In this document: positions 15,688-22,845 of the stretch, piece by piece | Layout of the letters: every line of letters starts with the position of its first letter | Position numbering within the stretch: the stretch's first letter is position 1 | Assembly: GCA_934650095.1 (NCBI GenBank) | Contig: CAKUFT010000009.1 | Location: 1 to 48,295, forward strand | Reading direction: 5' to 3' | Length of the DNA stretch: 48,295 nucleotides | Source of the DNA: an uncultured Collinsella sp. | GTDB taxonomy: Bacteria; Actinomycetota; Coriobacteriia; Coriobacteriales; Coriobacteriaceae | Notes under the pieces: model-generated | The model's database searches: none | What the model saw: only the letters and a program-made list of their open reading frames with translations | What the model was told of the DNA's origin: nothing | Translations under genes and position numbers: made by a program

Positions 15688-17568
15688 ATGCTCAATAATC
15701 ACGAGGTCAATCTAACCGACGAGGAGGCTGCCGCCGAGGTCGCCCGCGTCGCGAAGACCTACCCCGTGGTGCGTTTGCTGTCGGCCGAGCAGATTAAGAG
15801 TGAGCCTAACTGCCTGCTCGCCGGCGATCGCTGCCCTTGTCTGCGTCAGTCGAGTCTTGAGGCCTTGGCAGATTCGGGTGAGGTGTCGGAGCAGCTGCTC
15901 AATGATGGTATTGAGTACCGTGCCCGTCTGCGCCCTCTGAAGGTCGAGGGCGAGCCTCACGTCTTGCTGATGGTGCGTCCGATCGATGAGCAAGAGGCCG
16001 CAGAAGAGGACCTTGTCTACACCGACGTGCTGACGAGTGTGCGCAATCGCCGATATTACGAGGAAAAGCTCCGAAGCGCCCGCATGAATGCCGGCGTTGC
16101 GATGATCGACCTTGATGATTTTAGGGTCTTCAACGATACATGTGGCCGTCATGCCGGCGACCTTGCGCTCGGTGCTGTGGCGACAGCCATACGCAGCGGA
16201 ATTCGTTCGACTGACGAGCTTGTGCGCTATGGCTGCGACAAGTTTGTGGTTGTCATGCCCAATATTCCCTCCGATGACTTCACCCGTCGCCTGCATCAGG
16301 TGTCCGATGCCGTTCGTTCCACGATTGTTCCGGGCCATGAGTACGTGAGCTTGACGGCATGTGTTGGTGGCGTTCGCATTCATGGCGAGACGGTCGATGA
16401 GGGCGTTGGCCGCGCTGCCCAGTTATTGAGCCGCGCTAAGGCAAAAGCCGGTACGGTCGTGACCGATGCCGATTCCATCGAGGCCTTCCAAAGCGAAAAG
16501 CCCTTGGTGCTTATTATCGATGACTCCGAGATGAACCGAGCCATTCTCAGCGAGATGCTCAAGGACGAGTATTGCATCCTCGAGGCCGATAACGGTCGTA
16601 TAGCGCTCGACATGGTCGACCGCTATGGCGATGAACTATCGCTCGTGCTGCTCGATATCGTCATGCCGGGCATAAGCGGCTTTGAGGTGCTGGCCGATCT
16701 GTCGCGCCGAACGGGTATCGACAATCTGCCTGTCATCATGATTTCGAGCGAAGATTCCGATGATATGGTTCTGCGCGCGTACGAGCTGGGCGCCTCGGAC
16801 TATATCAACCGCCCGTTTGACTCCCGTATCGTGCGCCGCCGCGTAAGCAACACCATCCGCCTGTACGCCAAACAGCGCCGCCTGACGAGCCTGCTGTCCC
16901 AGCAGTACAACGAGCGTGTCAAGAACAGTCGCATGCTCATCGACATCATGGCCGGCGTTATGGAGCTTCGCAACGGCGAGAGCGGCAGGCACGTTACGAA
17001 CATCGAGAAGCTGACCGAGCTGCTGCTTGGCTGTCTGGTCCAGCGTAGCGGCACGGTCTCCCTCGACAATGAGGAACGCTCTACGATCGCCTTGGCTTCG
17101 GCGCTGCACGATATCGGCAAGATGTCGATTGACGATGCGATTCTCAACAAGCTCGGACGCCTTACGTCCGAGGAGTTCGAGATTATGAAGACGCATACCA
17201 CGATCGGCGCCGACATGCTGCTTGAGCTGGGTAGCCATCACGCCGGCAATGCGCTTATGGAATATGCGTACCAGATTGCGCGTTGGCATCACGAGCGCTG
17301 GGACGGCAAGGGTTATCCCGATGGCCTTAAGGGCGACGAAATTCCCATTGCTGCGCAGGTGGTTTCGGTGGCTGACGTGTACGATGCGCTGACGAGTGTG
17401 CGCGTGTACAAGGACGCTATCCCGCACGAGGAAGCGATCCAGATGATTCTGGACGGTAAGTGCGGTACCTTTAACCCGCTGCTGCTCGATTGCCTGCTCG
17501 AGGTGCAAGACCAAATTGCCGAGACGTTGGCACGCCCTGCTGACGTCGTTGCGTTTCCCACGATTTAG
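15688..17568 (+). CDS. Degenerate GGDEF - receiver - HD-GYP signalling protein
   Basis: A 626-residue soluble signalling protein in three parts. Residues about 110-260 are a GGDEF domain (TDVLTSVRNRRYYEEKL, MIDLDDFRVFND), but the active-site GGDEF reads GCDKF, so cyclase activity is unlikely. About 270-400 is a response-regulator receiver (LVLIIDDSEMNR, phospho-acceptor in VLLDIVMPG, K replaced in ASDYINRPF). About 420-610 is an HD-GYP phosphodiesterase with HDIGKMSID and HHERWDGKGYPDG, which normally degrades c-di-GMP. AAAGGG site before ATG. An Hpt protein follows 23 bp later, suggesting a phosphorelay; no histidine kinase is in the window. Confidence 0.92.
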   Translation: MLNNHEVNLTDEEAAAEVARVAKTYPVVRLLSAEQIKSEPNCLLAGDRCPCLRQSSLEALADSGEVSEQLLNDGIEYRARLRPLKVEGEPHVLLMVRPIDEQEAAEEDLVYTDVLTSVRNRRYYEEKLRSARMNAGVAMIDLDDFRVFNDTCGRHAGDLALGAVATAIRSGIRSTDELVRYGCDKFVVVMPNIPSDDFTRRLHQVSDAVRSTIVPGHEYVSLTACVGGVRIHGETVDEGVGRAAQLLSRAKAKAGTVVTDADSIEAFQSEKPLVLIIDDSEMNRAILSEMLKDEYCILEADNGRIALDMVDRYGDELSLVLLDIVMPGISGFEVLADLSRRTGIDNLPVIMISSEDSDDMVLRAYELGASDYINRPFDSRIVRRRVSNTIRLYAKQRRLTSLLSQQYNERVKNSRMLIDIMAGVMELRNGESGRHVTNIEKLTELLLGCLVQRSGTVSLDNEERSTIALASALHDIGKMSIDDAILNKLGRLTSEEFEIMKTHTTIGADMLLELGSHHAGNALMEYAYQIARWHHERWDGKGYPDGLKGDEIPIAAQVVSVADVYDALTSVRVYKDAIPHEEAIQMILDGKCGTFNPLLLDCLLEVQDQIAETLARPADVVAFPTI

Positions 17569-17591
17569 TTTGACCAAAGGAGTTTTAACCC

Positions 17592-17948
17592 ATGATTTCC
17601 ATGCGTGAGGCGTATGAGAAGATCGGCGCTAATTATGATGACGCGTGCGCTCGGCTGATGGGCGAGGAAATGCTTGCCCGCTTTGCCCTCAAGTTTTTGG
17701 ATGACGAGAGCATGGACAAGCTGGAGGCCGCCATGGCGGCAGGAGACGCCGAAGGTGCGTTTATGGCAGCGCACACGCTCAAGGGCGTGAGCCAGAACCT
17801 GGGATTCGATAATCTGTACGAGCCGGCGGTCGTGGTGACCGAAGCGCTGCGCGGCGCCGATGCCGTTGACGGCGCTCGCGAGAGAATGCATGCGCTGCAA
17901 CAGCAATATGCGGCAACGATGTCGGCCCTGCGCGAGGCGGCTGAATAA
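17592..17948 (+). CDS. Hpt-domain phosphotransfer protein
   Basis: A 118-residue all-helical protein consisting of one histidine phosphotransfer domain. The phosphorylated histidine is about residue 58 in AAHTLKGVSQNLGF. It lies 23 bp downstream of the receiver/HD-GYP gene in the same transcript and likely passes phosphate to or from that receiver. The AAAGGAG site precedes the ATG. A bidirectional terminator follows. Confidence 0.9.
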   Translation: MISMREAYEKIGANYDDACARLMGEEMLARFALKFLDDESMDKLEAAMAAGDAEGAFMAAHTLKGVSQNLGFDNLYEPAVVVTEALRGADAVDGARERMHALQQQYAATMSALREAAE

Positions 17949-17991
17949 GCGCTTGCGAGCCTAGGGCTACGTGCCCCGGCCACATATAGGT

Positions 17992-18036
17992 AAAAGGGCG
18001 CCCCGTCGGACCATGTGGCCGGCGGGGCGCCCTTTT
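17992..18036. terminator. Bidirectional terminator between convergent operons
   Basis: AAAAGGGCGCCCCG (17992-18005) pairs perfectly with CGGGGCGCCCTTTT (18023-18036). It has T-runs on both strands and serves the Hpt operon (plus) and the amino acid transporter operon (minus). Confidence 0.85.
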
Positions 18037-18055
18037 GTGTTGTGCTGTCCGTGAA

Positions 18056-18865
18056 CTAACGGGCCTGCTTGACCTTTGCCGCCGCCTCGACAAACGACTT
18101 CCACAGGTTAAAGTCGGTCTCGAGCGTCTGCCAGGTGTACTCGGGGTGCCATTGCACGCCCAGGCAGAAGGGCTGGCCCTCGACCTCGATGCACTCGGGC
18201 ACGCCGTCGGTTGCCTGGGCGACCAGGCGCGTATGCTTGCCCAGACGATCGACGCAGCAATGGTGCGCCGAGTTGGTCTGGATGAGTCTGTGCCCGCCGA
18301 GTGCACGCTCCAGCAGCGAGCCCGGTACGACCTCGACAGGGTGCACGGGATCGTTGAGTACGTGGGTATGGCGCCACTGCGTGCGGCCCTCGCGAGCGCC
18401 CAGGCTCGGCACGTCCATGCACAGGGTGCCGCCGGTGGCGACATTGAGCAACTGTGTGCCGCGGCAGGTGGTAAAGAGCGGCTTTTTGGCGCGGAGCACC
18501 TCGCCGACCAGCTTAAACTCAAAGCTATCGCGAATCTCGCAGCAGAGGGTGGGGTCGTAGGGTCGATCATCGCCCCAGCGTTTGGGGTTGACATCCGGGC
18601 CGCCGGGAATAGCGATACCGTCGGCGATATCGACGTAATGGCGGATGACCTCAATGTCCTCGGTGATGGACATCTGCAGCGGCAGGCCGCCGGCGGCAAG
18701 GATGGCATCGACAAAGACACTTGCGATTTCCTCGTTGGGGGAGAGCGTCTCGCTTAAAAACGGCTTCGCCTCTTCCCAGCGCGGCGCGACGAGGATGAGC
18801 GGGCGGTCGGCGGGATCGACGTCGACGTGCGGGGTGTATGACGATGAAGTGCGAGTTCCGATCAT
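18056..18865 (-). CDS. Gamma-glutamyl hydrolase-type class I amidotransferase (peptidase C26, PuuD-like)
   Basis: A 269-residue hydrolase of the peptidase C26 group, which cleaves gamma-glutamyl bonds such as gamma-glutamyl-GABA. The nucleophile cysteine is in FTTCRGTQLLNV (about residue 130), with the catalytic His-Glu in GVQWHPEY near the C-terminus. IPGGPDVNPKRWG matches the family's substrate loop. It is the last gene of the amino acid ABC transporter operon, 87 bp after the ATPase. This suggests that imported gamma-glutamyl compounds or glutamine derivatives are hydrolysed inside the cell. Confidence 0.85.
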   Translation of the reverse strand: MIGTRTSSSYTPHVDVDPADRPLILVAPRWEEAKPFLSETLSPNEEIASVFVDAILAAGGLPLQMSITEDIEVIRHYVDIADGIAIPGGPDVNPKRWGDDRPYDPTLCCEIRDSFEFKLVGEVLRAKKPLFTTCRGTQLLNVATGGTLCMDVPSLGAREGRTQWRHTHVLNDPVHPVEVVPGSLLERALGGHRLIQTNSAHHCCVDRLGKHTRLVAQATDGVPECIEVEGQPFCLGVQWHPEYTWQTLETDFNLWKSFVEAAAKVKQAR

Positions 18866-18952
18866 AGGTGTTGCTTTCGAATCTAAAGGTGACAGGGCGC
18901 ATGAGAGACGTGGAACAACACTTCCGATGGATTTGTCCCACGGGGTGGCTGG

Positions 18953-19717
18953 TTAGTGGCCCTTGATGGAGTTGAGGAAGTCCTGGGCGCGCTTGGTCTG
19001 GGGGTGGTCGAAGAACTCGTCGGGCGTGCCGGTTTCCACGATCTGACCGTCGGCCATAAACACGACGCGGTCGGCAACGCGGCGGGCGAAGTTCATCTCG
19101 TGCGTGATGACGATCATCGTCATGCCCTGCTGGGCCAGACGGACCATGACCTCGAGCACCTCATTGATCATCTCGGGGTCAAGGGCGCTCGTAGGCTCAT
19201 CAAAAAGCATGGCCTTGGGCTGCATGGCAAGCGAGCGAGCGATGGCCACGCGCTGTTGCTGGCCGCCCGAGAGCTGCGCGGGCACCTTATCGGCCTGCTC
19301 GGCCACGCCCACGCGGCTCAGGAGGTCCATGGCGCGCTCGCGAGCCTCGTCCTTGGACACGCCCAGCACGTCGACCGGACCCAGCATGACGTTCTGCAGC
19401 ACGGTCATGTGCGCGAACAGGTTGAACTGCTGAAACACCATGCCCAGCTCGGCGCGCATGCGGGCAAGATCTTTGCCTTCTTGCGGCAAGGGCTGGCCCT
19501 CGATGAGGATCTCACCCGAGTCGATAGTCTCCAGGCGGTTGATGGTACGGCACATGGTCGATTTGCCCGAACCAGAGGGGCCAATCACGACAACGACCTC
19601 GCCGCGGTCGACCGAGAGGTTGATGTCATTGAGGACATGCAGATCGCCGTAGTGCTTATCGACATGCTTGAGCTCGATCAGCGGCTGGTTGTCGGAAGCG
19701 GAAGTGCTCTGTGCCAT
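18953..19717 (-). CDS. Polar amino acid ABC transporter ATP-binding protein
   Basis: A 254-residue GlnQ/HisP-type ATPase. Walker A is GPSGSGKST, the Q-loop is VFQQFNLF, the signature is LSGGQQQR, Walker B with the catalytic glutamate is AMLFDEPTSALDPE, and the switch histidine is in VITHEM. GTPDEFFDHP is characteristic of the polar amino acid uptake subfamily. It follows the two permease genes, 36 bp after the second. Confidence 0.93.
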   Translation of the reverse strand: MAQSTSASDNQPLIELKHVDKHYGDLHVLNDINLSVDRGEVVVVIGPSGSGKSTMCRTINRLETIDSGEILIEGQPLPQEGKDLARMRAELGMVFQQFNLFAHMTVLQNVMLGPVDVLGVSKDEARERAMDLLSRVGVAEQADKVPAQLSGGQQQRVAIARSLAMQPKAMLFDEPTSALDPEMINEVLEVMVRLAQQGMTMIVITHEMNFARRVADRVVFMADGQIVETGTPDEFFDHPQTKRAQDFLNSIKGH

Positions 19718-19753
19718 AATGCTCGGCTCCTTATTCCTTGAAATCGTAAATCG

Positions 19754-20587
19754 TTAGCGGATGATGGTCGCGCCGGTCTTGTGCGAAACGTAGATGGCGG
19801 CCTTGTTGATGGCGACGTTGATGAGGATGTAGATGACCGCAATCACCAGGTAGACCGACACGAGCGCGTCGTAGTTGGTGATGAGCACGCGGGCGTTTTG
19901 CATCAGGTCGGGGTAGCTCACCACGTAGGCGACGGTGGTGTCCTTAACCACGACCACAAGCTGCGAAATCAACGATGGGATGATAAACCGAATCGCCTGG
20001 GGCAGCACGATTTTAAAGGTGATTTTAGCCTTGGAGAGGCCGAGCGCCTGAGCCGCCTCGACCTGACCGCGCGGCACGGCGTTGACGCCGGCACGGAAGA
20101 TCTCGGCCAGTACGCCGGCTGCAGCGAGCGCGACGGGAAGCGTGAGCATCCAAAACGACGGCAGCGCGATCTTGTACTGGGGCAGCACCAAAAAGAAGAA
20201 GTAGATGAACAGAAGGCTCGGCACGCCGCGGAAGAAATCGGTGAGTACGCGGCAGACCAGCTGCAGCGGCTTGATGTCGCTGGTACGGCCGAGCATAAGA
20301 GCTAAGCCCAGTACCAGCGCAATGACGCCGGCGGTGAGTGCGACTTTAACGGTGCCCTCAAAACCGGCAAGCAGGAACTTCCAGGTGGTGAGGTGCGTAA
20401 AGAAGTACCAGTAATGGACCGAAAGCTGGCCGGTCACGTAAAAGCGCTGCAGTACCAGAGCGATGAGCGCGGCCACGGCAACAAGCGAGATGGCGGTGCC
20501 GATGCGAATCTTGGCGCGCATCTTGGGGCCGGGAGCCTCGTAGAGCGCATCGCGCATGGTGAGCGCGGAGGTGGAGTGCTTGCTCAT
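19754..20587 (-). CDS. Amino acid ABC transporter permease
   Basis: A 277-residue permease of the His/Glu/Gln/Arg/opine family. A hydrophobic anchor lies at about 30-50, followed by the core helices and the EAA-type loop EAAQALGLSKAKITFKIVLP (about 185-205), which contacts the ATPase. RGVPSLLFIYFFF is a family marker. Its start overlaps the end of the preceding permease gene by four bases (ATGA type), indicating coupled translation of a heterodimeric membrane channel. Confidence 0.92.
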   Translation of the reverse strand: MSKHSTSALTMRDALYEAPGPKMRAKIRIGTAISLVAVAALIALVLQRFYVTGQLSVHYWYFFTHLTTWKFLLAGFEGTVKVALTAGVIALVLGLALMLGRTSDIKPLQLVCRVLTDFFRGVPSLLFIYFFFLVLPQYKIALPSFWMLTLPVALAAAGVLAEIFRAGVNAVPRGQVEAAQALGLSKAKITFKIVLPQAIRFIIPSLISQLVVVVKDTTVAYVVSYPDLMQNARVLITNYDALVSVYLVIAVIYILINVAINKAAIYVSHKTGATIIR

Positions 20588-21243
20588 CGGAGGATCCTCA
20601 CCTTCTTATCGATATAGTTGCCAATGTGGCTCACCACAAAGGCCGTGCCCAGGTAGCCAAGCGCCGAGATAAAGAACGCGGCGACGCCGCCAAGCGAGCG
20701 CGTGTTGATGTAGCTCACCACGCCGGTGAGCTCTTGCGGCTTAAGTGGCACCTGACTGCCGAGCGCGGTGGTGAGCATGACGGCGATAAAGAGGTTGGTC
20801 ATGGGCAGCACGCTCGAACGCAGCGCCTGCGGAATCACGATCTTGGCGAGGATACGGTTGAAGCTCATGCCCAGCGAGCGGGCGGCTTCTACCTGACCGA
20901 CGCCGACGGTGTTGATGCCGCTCATAAAGTTCTCGGAGCCAAAGGCTGAGCCCAAAAGGACCGTGGCGACGATAACGCAGGTGCGGTAGGGCAGAACAAC
21001 CTTGAGCGGTGGCAGTGCGTAGACGACGATGATGAGCAGCGCGATGCCGGGGATGTTACGGAAGACCTGAACATACAGGTCGCCAAAGACGCGCAGCGGC
21101 TTGAGCGGTGACACGCGCATCACGGTGACGGCGACGGCCAACACCATGGCGATGGCAAACGACTCAAGCGTCATGCCCCAGGTTGCTAGCAGCGCGTCAA
21201 TATAGTTCTGGCCATAGAGCGACCAGAGCTCGGAGAGACTCAT
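20584..21243 (-). CDS. Amino acid ABC transporter permease (partner)
   Basis: A 219-residue permease of the same family, with QVFRNIPGIALLIIVVYAL and the EAA loop EAARSLGMSFNRILAKIVIP. It lies between the binding-protein gene, separated by 138 bp with a hairpin, and the second permease. The pair of permeases with one ATPase and one binding protein makes a complete importer. Confidence 0.92.
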   Translation of the reverse strand: MSLSELWSLYGQNYIDALLATWGMTLESFAIAMVLAVAVTVMRVSPLKPLRVFGDLYVQVFRNIPGIALLIIVVYALPPLKVVLPYRTCVIVATVLLGSAFGSENFMSGINTVGVGQVEAARSLGMSFNRILAKIVIPQALRSSVLPMTNLFIAVMLTTALGSQVPLKPQELTGVVSYINTRSLGGVAAFFISALGYLGTAFVVSHIGNYIDKKVRILR

Positions 21244-21267
21244 GCGGACCTCCCGCCGGTAAGGAAA

Positions 21268-21293
21268 GGGGCTCCCGTATGTACGGAAGCCCC
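21268..21293 (-). promoter_or_regulatory. Intercistronic hairpin after the binding-protein gene
   Basis: GGGGCT-C-CCGTA pairs with TACGG-A-AGCCCC across a tiny loop. It lies between the binding-protein gene and the permeases. Such structures commonly stabilise the binding-protein mRNA so it is made in excess. Confidence 0.55.
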
Positions 21294-21381
21294 GACAACT
21301 CAGTAAGGAAACAGTTTAGCGCAATAAAGCGCTTTGTGCGTTTCCGTATGGTTTCGTAGCGGCCGTTACCAGGCTCGCTGC

Positions 21382-22377
21382 CTAGGCGCCGATCTCGGGT
21401 AGCTCGGGAACATTGGTGTCGCCCGTACGGTCGCCGATGCAGATCTGCCACAGCTCAGTCCAGGTGCCGTCGTCCTCGATCTTCTTGAGGAAGTCGTTGA
21501 CAAAGGCGACGCCGTCGGAATCGAGCGGCAGGCCGATGCCATAGGGCTCCTTGCTGCCGAAGGGCTTGCCGGCAATCTTGTACTTGCCGGGCTCGCGGAC
21601 CAGGGCGCTCTGCTGCATGTTGTTGTCGATGACGTAGGCGTCAACACGACCCTGCTGGAGTGCCTGGCGGGCCTCCTCGTCGGTCTTGAACTCCTGCTGG
21701 CTGGCCTTGGGAGCGAACTCCTCCAGGATGGCGGGGCCGTTGGAGCCGGACTGGACGGCGACGTTCTTGTCAGCCAGGTCGTCGACGCTCTTGATGTCGT
21801 CGTTGTCGGCGAGCACCAGGATGGCCTGCTGGGTGTAGTAGTAGGGACCGGCGAAGGAGACGAGCTTCTTGCGCTCGTCAGTGATGGTGTAGGTGGCAAA
21901 GACAGCGTCGACCTGGCCGTTCTGCAGGACGGACTCGCGCGTGTCCGAGGTCACCTGGGTGATCTCGACCTTGTTCTCGCCCAGGATGTAGTTGGACAGA
22001 AGCTGCGCGATGCCGGCATCGAAGCCACGAGTCTGACCGTCTTTCTCGTTGAGGAGGGAGAAGAGCGTGGAGGTCTGAACGCCACCGATCTTAAAGACGC
22101 CGGCGTCCTTGACGGCCGTGGCCCAGGTGCTGGCGGCGATGGCATCGTCATCGGCCTTGGGGCCGTTGTCGACGAGCTTGTCGAATGCCTTGGCATCGAG
22201 CGTGGTGGAAGCCTCGGTATCTTCGGAGCTCTTGGAGGAGCCGGCGGCGGAACCCTTGTCGGCCTCGGCGCTGGTGTCGGAGCAGCCGGCAAGACCAAGG
22301 CCGGCGACGGTTGCGAAGGTGGCGGCAACGAAGCCGCGGCGGTCGAGAACGACCTGCTGGGAGAGGTTCTTGCTCAT
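21382..22377 (-). CDS. Amino acid ABC transporter substrate-binding lipoprotein
   Basis: A 331-residue SBP_bac_3 family protein. The N-terminus has a twin-arginine motif (LDRRGFVAA, about 11-19) followed by a hydrophobic stretch and the lipobox LAGC with Cys32. This predicts a Tat-exported lipoprotein anchored outside the membrane. A low-complexity linker follows (residues 33-60). The mature part shows GFDAGIAQLL and VDAVFATYTITDERK, typical of glutamate/glutamine binding proteins. First gene of the operon, with a good promoter upstream. Glutamate, glutamine or a gamma-glutamyl compound is the likely ligand. Confidence 0.92.
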   Translation of the reverse strand: MSKNLSQQVVLDRRGFVAATFATVAGLGLAGCSDTSAEADKGSAAGSSKSSEDTEASTTLDAKAFDKLVDNGPKADDDAIAASTWATAVKDAGVFKIGGVQTSTLFSLLNEKDGQTRGFDAGIAQLLSNYILGENKVEITQVTSDTRESVLQNGQVDAVFATYTITDERKKLVSFAGPYYYTQQAILVLADNDDIKSVDDLADKNVAVQSGSNGPAILEEFAPKASQQEFKTDEEARQALQQGRVDAYVIDNNMQQSALVREPGKYKIAGKPFGSKEPYGIGLPLDSDGVAFVNDFLKKIEDDGTWTELWQICIGDRTGDTNVPELPEIGA

Positions 22378-22420
22378 GGTAGAACACCTTTCTCAATAAA
22401 ATCCCTAGCGGTTGAGTAGA

Positions 22421-22450
22421 GTTATACCCTATCGCGCTCAAATGGGTCAA
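22421..22450 (-). promoter_or_regulatory. Sigma-70-type promoter of the amino acid transporter operon
   Basis: On the minus strand TTGACC (22450-22445) and TATAAC (22426-22421) are separated by 18 nt, 44 bases before the ATG. Upstream, AATAACTCA (22456-22464) and TGGGTTATT (22482-22490) form an imperfect inverted repeat that could be an operator. Confidence 0.65.
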
Positions 22451-22505
22451 CACGAAATAACTCAGAAACATACTTACCTTATGGGTTATTCTACCTACCA
22501 AATAG

Positions 22506-22539
22506 GGACAGGTTTATTTTGGCAGGTTTTATCTGGGCA
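22506..22539. repeat. Dispersed repeat GGGACAGGTTTATTTTGG type, copy 1
   Basis: This 34-bp sequence recurs identically at 40522-40555 and, on the opposite strand with a few changes, at 38913-38946. It is a noncoding dispersed repeat of this genome. Confidence 0.75.
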
Positions 22540-22581
22540 AACGTCGGTTATTGCTGCCGAGATAGCGTTTTGCGTGACCTA

Positions 22582-22620
22582 AAACCACCACAAAGGGGAC
22601 AGGCACCTTTGTGGTGGTTT
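22582..22620. repeat. Palindromic repeat (REP-like)
   Basis: Arms of about 17 bp beginning AAACCACCACAAAGG surround a GACAGG centre, with a mismatch near the loop. It shares the CAAAGGGGACAG core with the palindromes at 31533, 31845 and 32256. Confidence 0.65.
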
Positions 22621-22652
22621 GGGCTGGTACGGCGGCCGGTCTCGTTGTTTTG

Positions 22653-22787
22653 TCTCAATCTGTAACATCTGCAGCCATTTTTGCCGAGTAACTGTTACAG
22701 ATCGAGATTTTTTCCTTAGGGGGATTTGAATGTCTCGATTTGTAACAGTTAGACGGGAATTCGGGCCATAGATGTTACAGATTGAGA
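22653..22787. repeat. Pair of 55-bp inverted-repeat units
   Basis: Four 18-nt arms lie at 22653-22670, 22690-22707, 22733-22750 and 22770-22787. Each unit is arm, 19 nt, arm. The outermost arms are exact inverse complements (TCTCAATCTGTAACATCT on the plus strand at the left); the inner ones differ at one base (AACTGTTACAGATCGAGA). The two units are mirror images around about 22720. No gene is present between 22378 and 22845. Confidence 0.8.
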
Positions 22788-22805
22788 TAATCGCGCCGCG
22801 AAAAT

Positions 22806-22845
22806 AAAAACCTCCGCAGGGGGTGCTTTCCTTGCGGAGGTTTTT
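22806..22845 (-). terminator. Terminator of the DXS-like gene
   Basis: AAAAACCTCCGCA (22806-22818) pairs with TGCGGAGGTTTTT (22833-22845). It lies directly after the minus-strand stop codon and ends in a T-run on the minus strand. Confidence 0.85.

Noticed and set aside
22506..22620. Riboswitch or attenuator upstream of the amino acid transporter operon.
   Set aside because: The elements lie upstream of the predicted promoter relative to that operon and recur elsewhere as dispersed repeats.
22653..22787. CRISPR array, considered because of the repeated 18-nt arms with equal spacing.
   Set aside because: Only four arms in alternating orientation, no uniform direct repeats with unique spacers, and no cas genes in the window.
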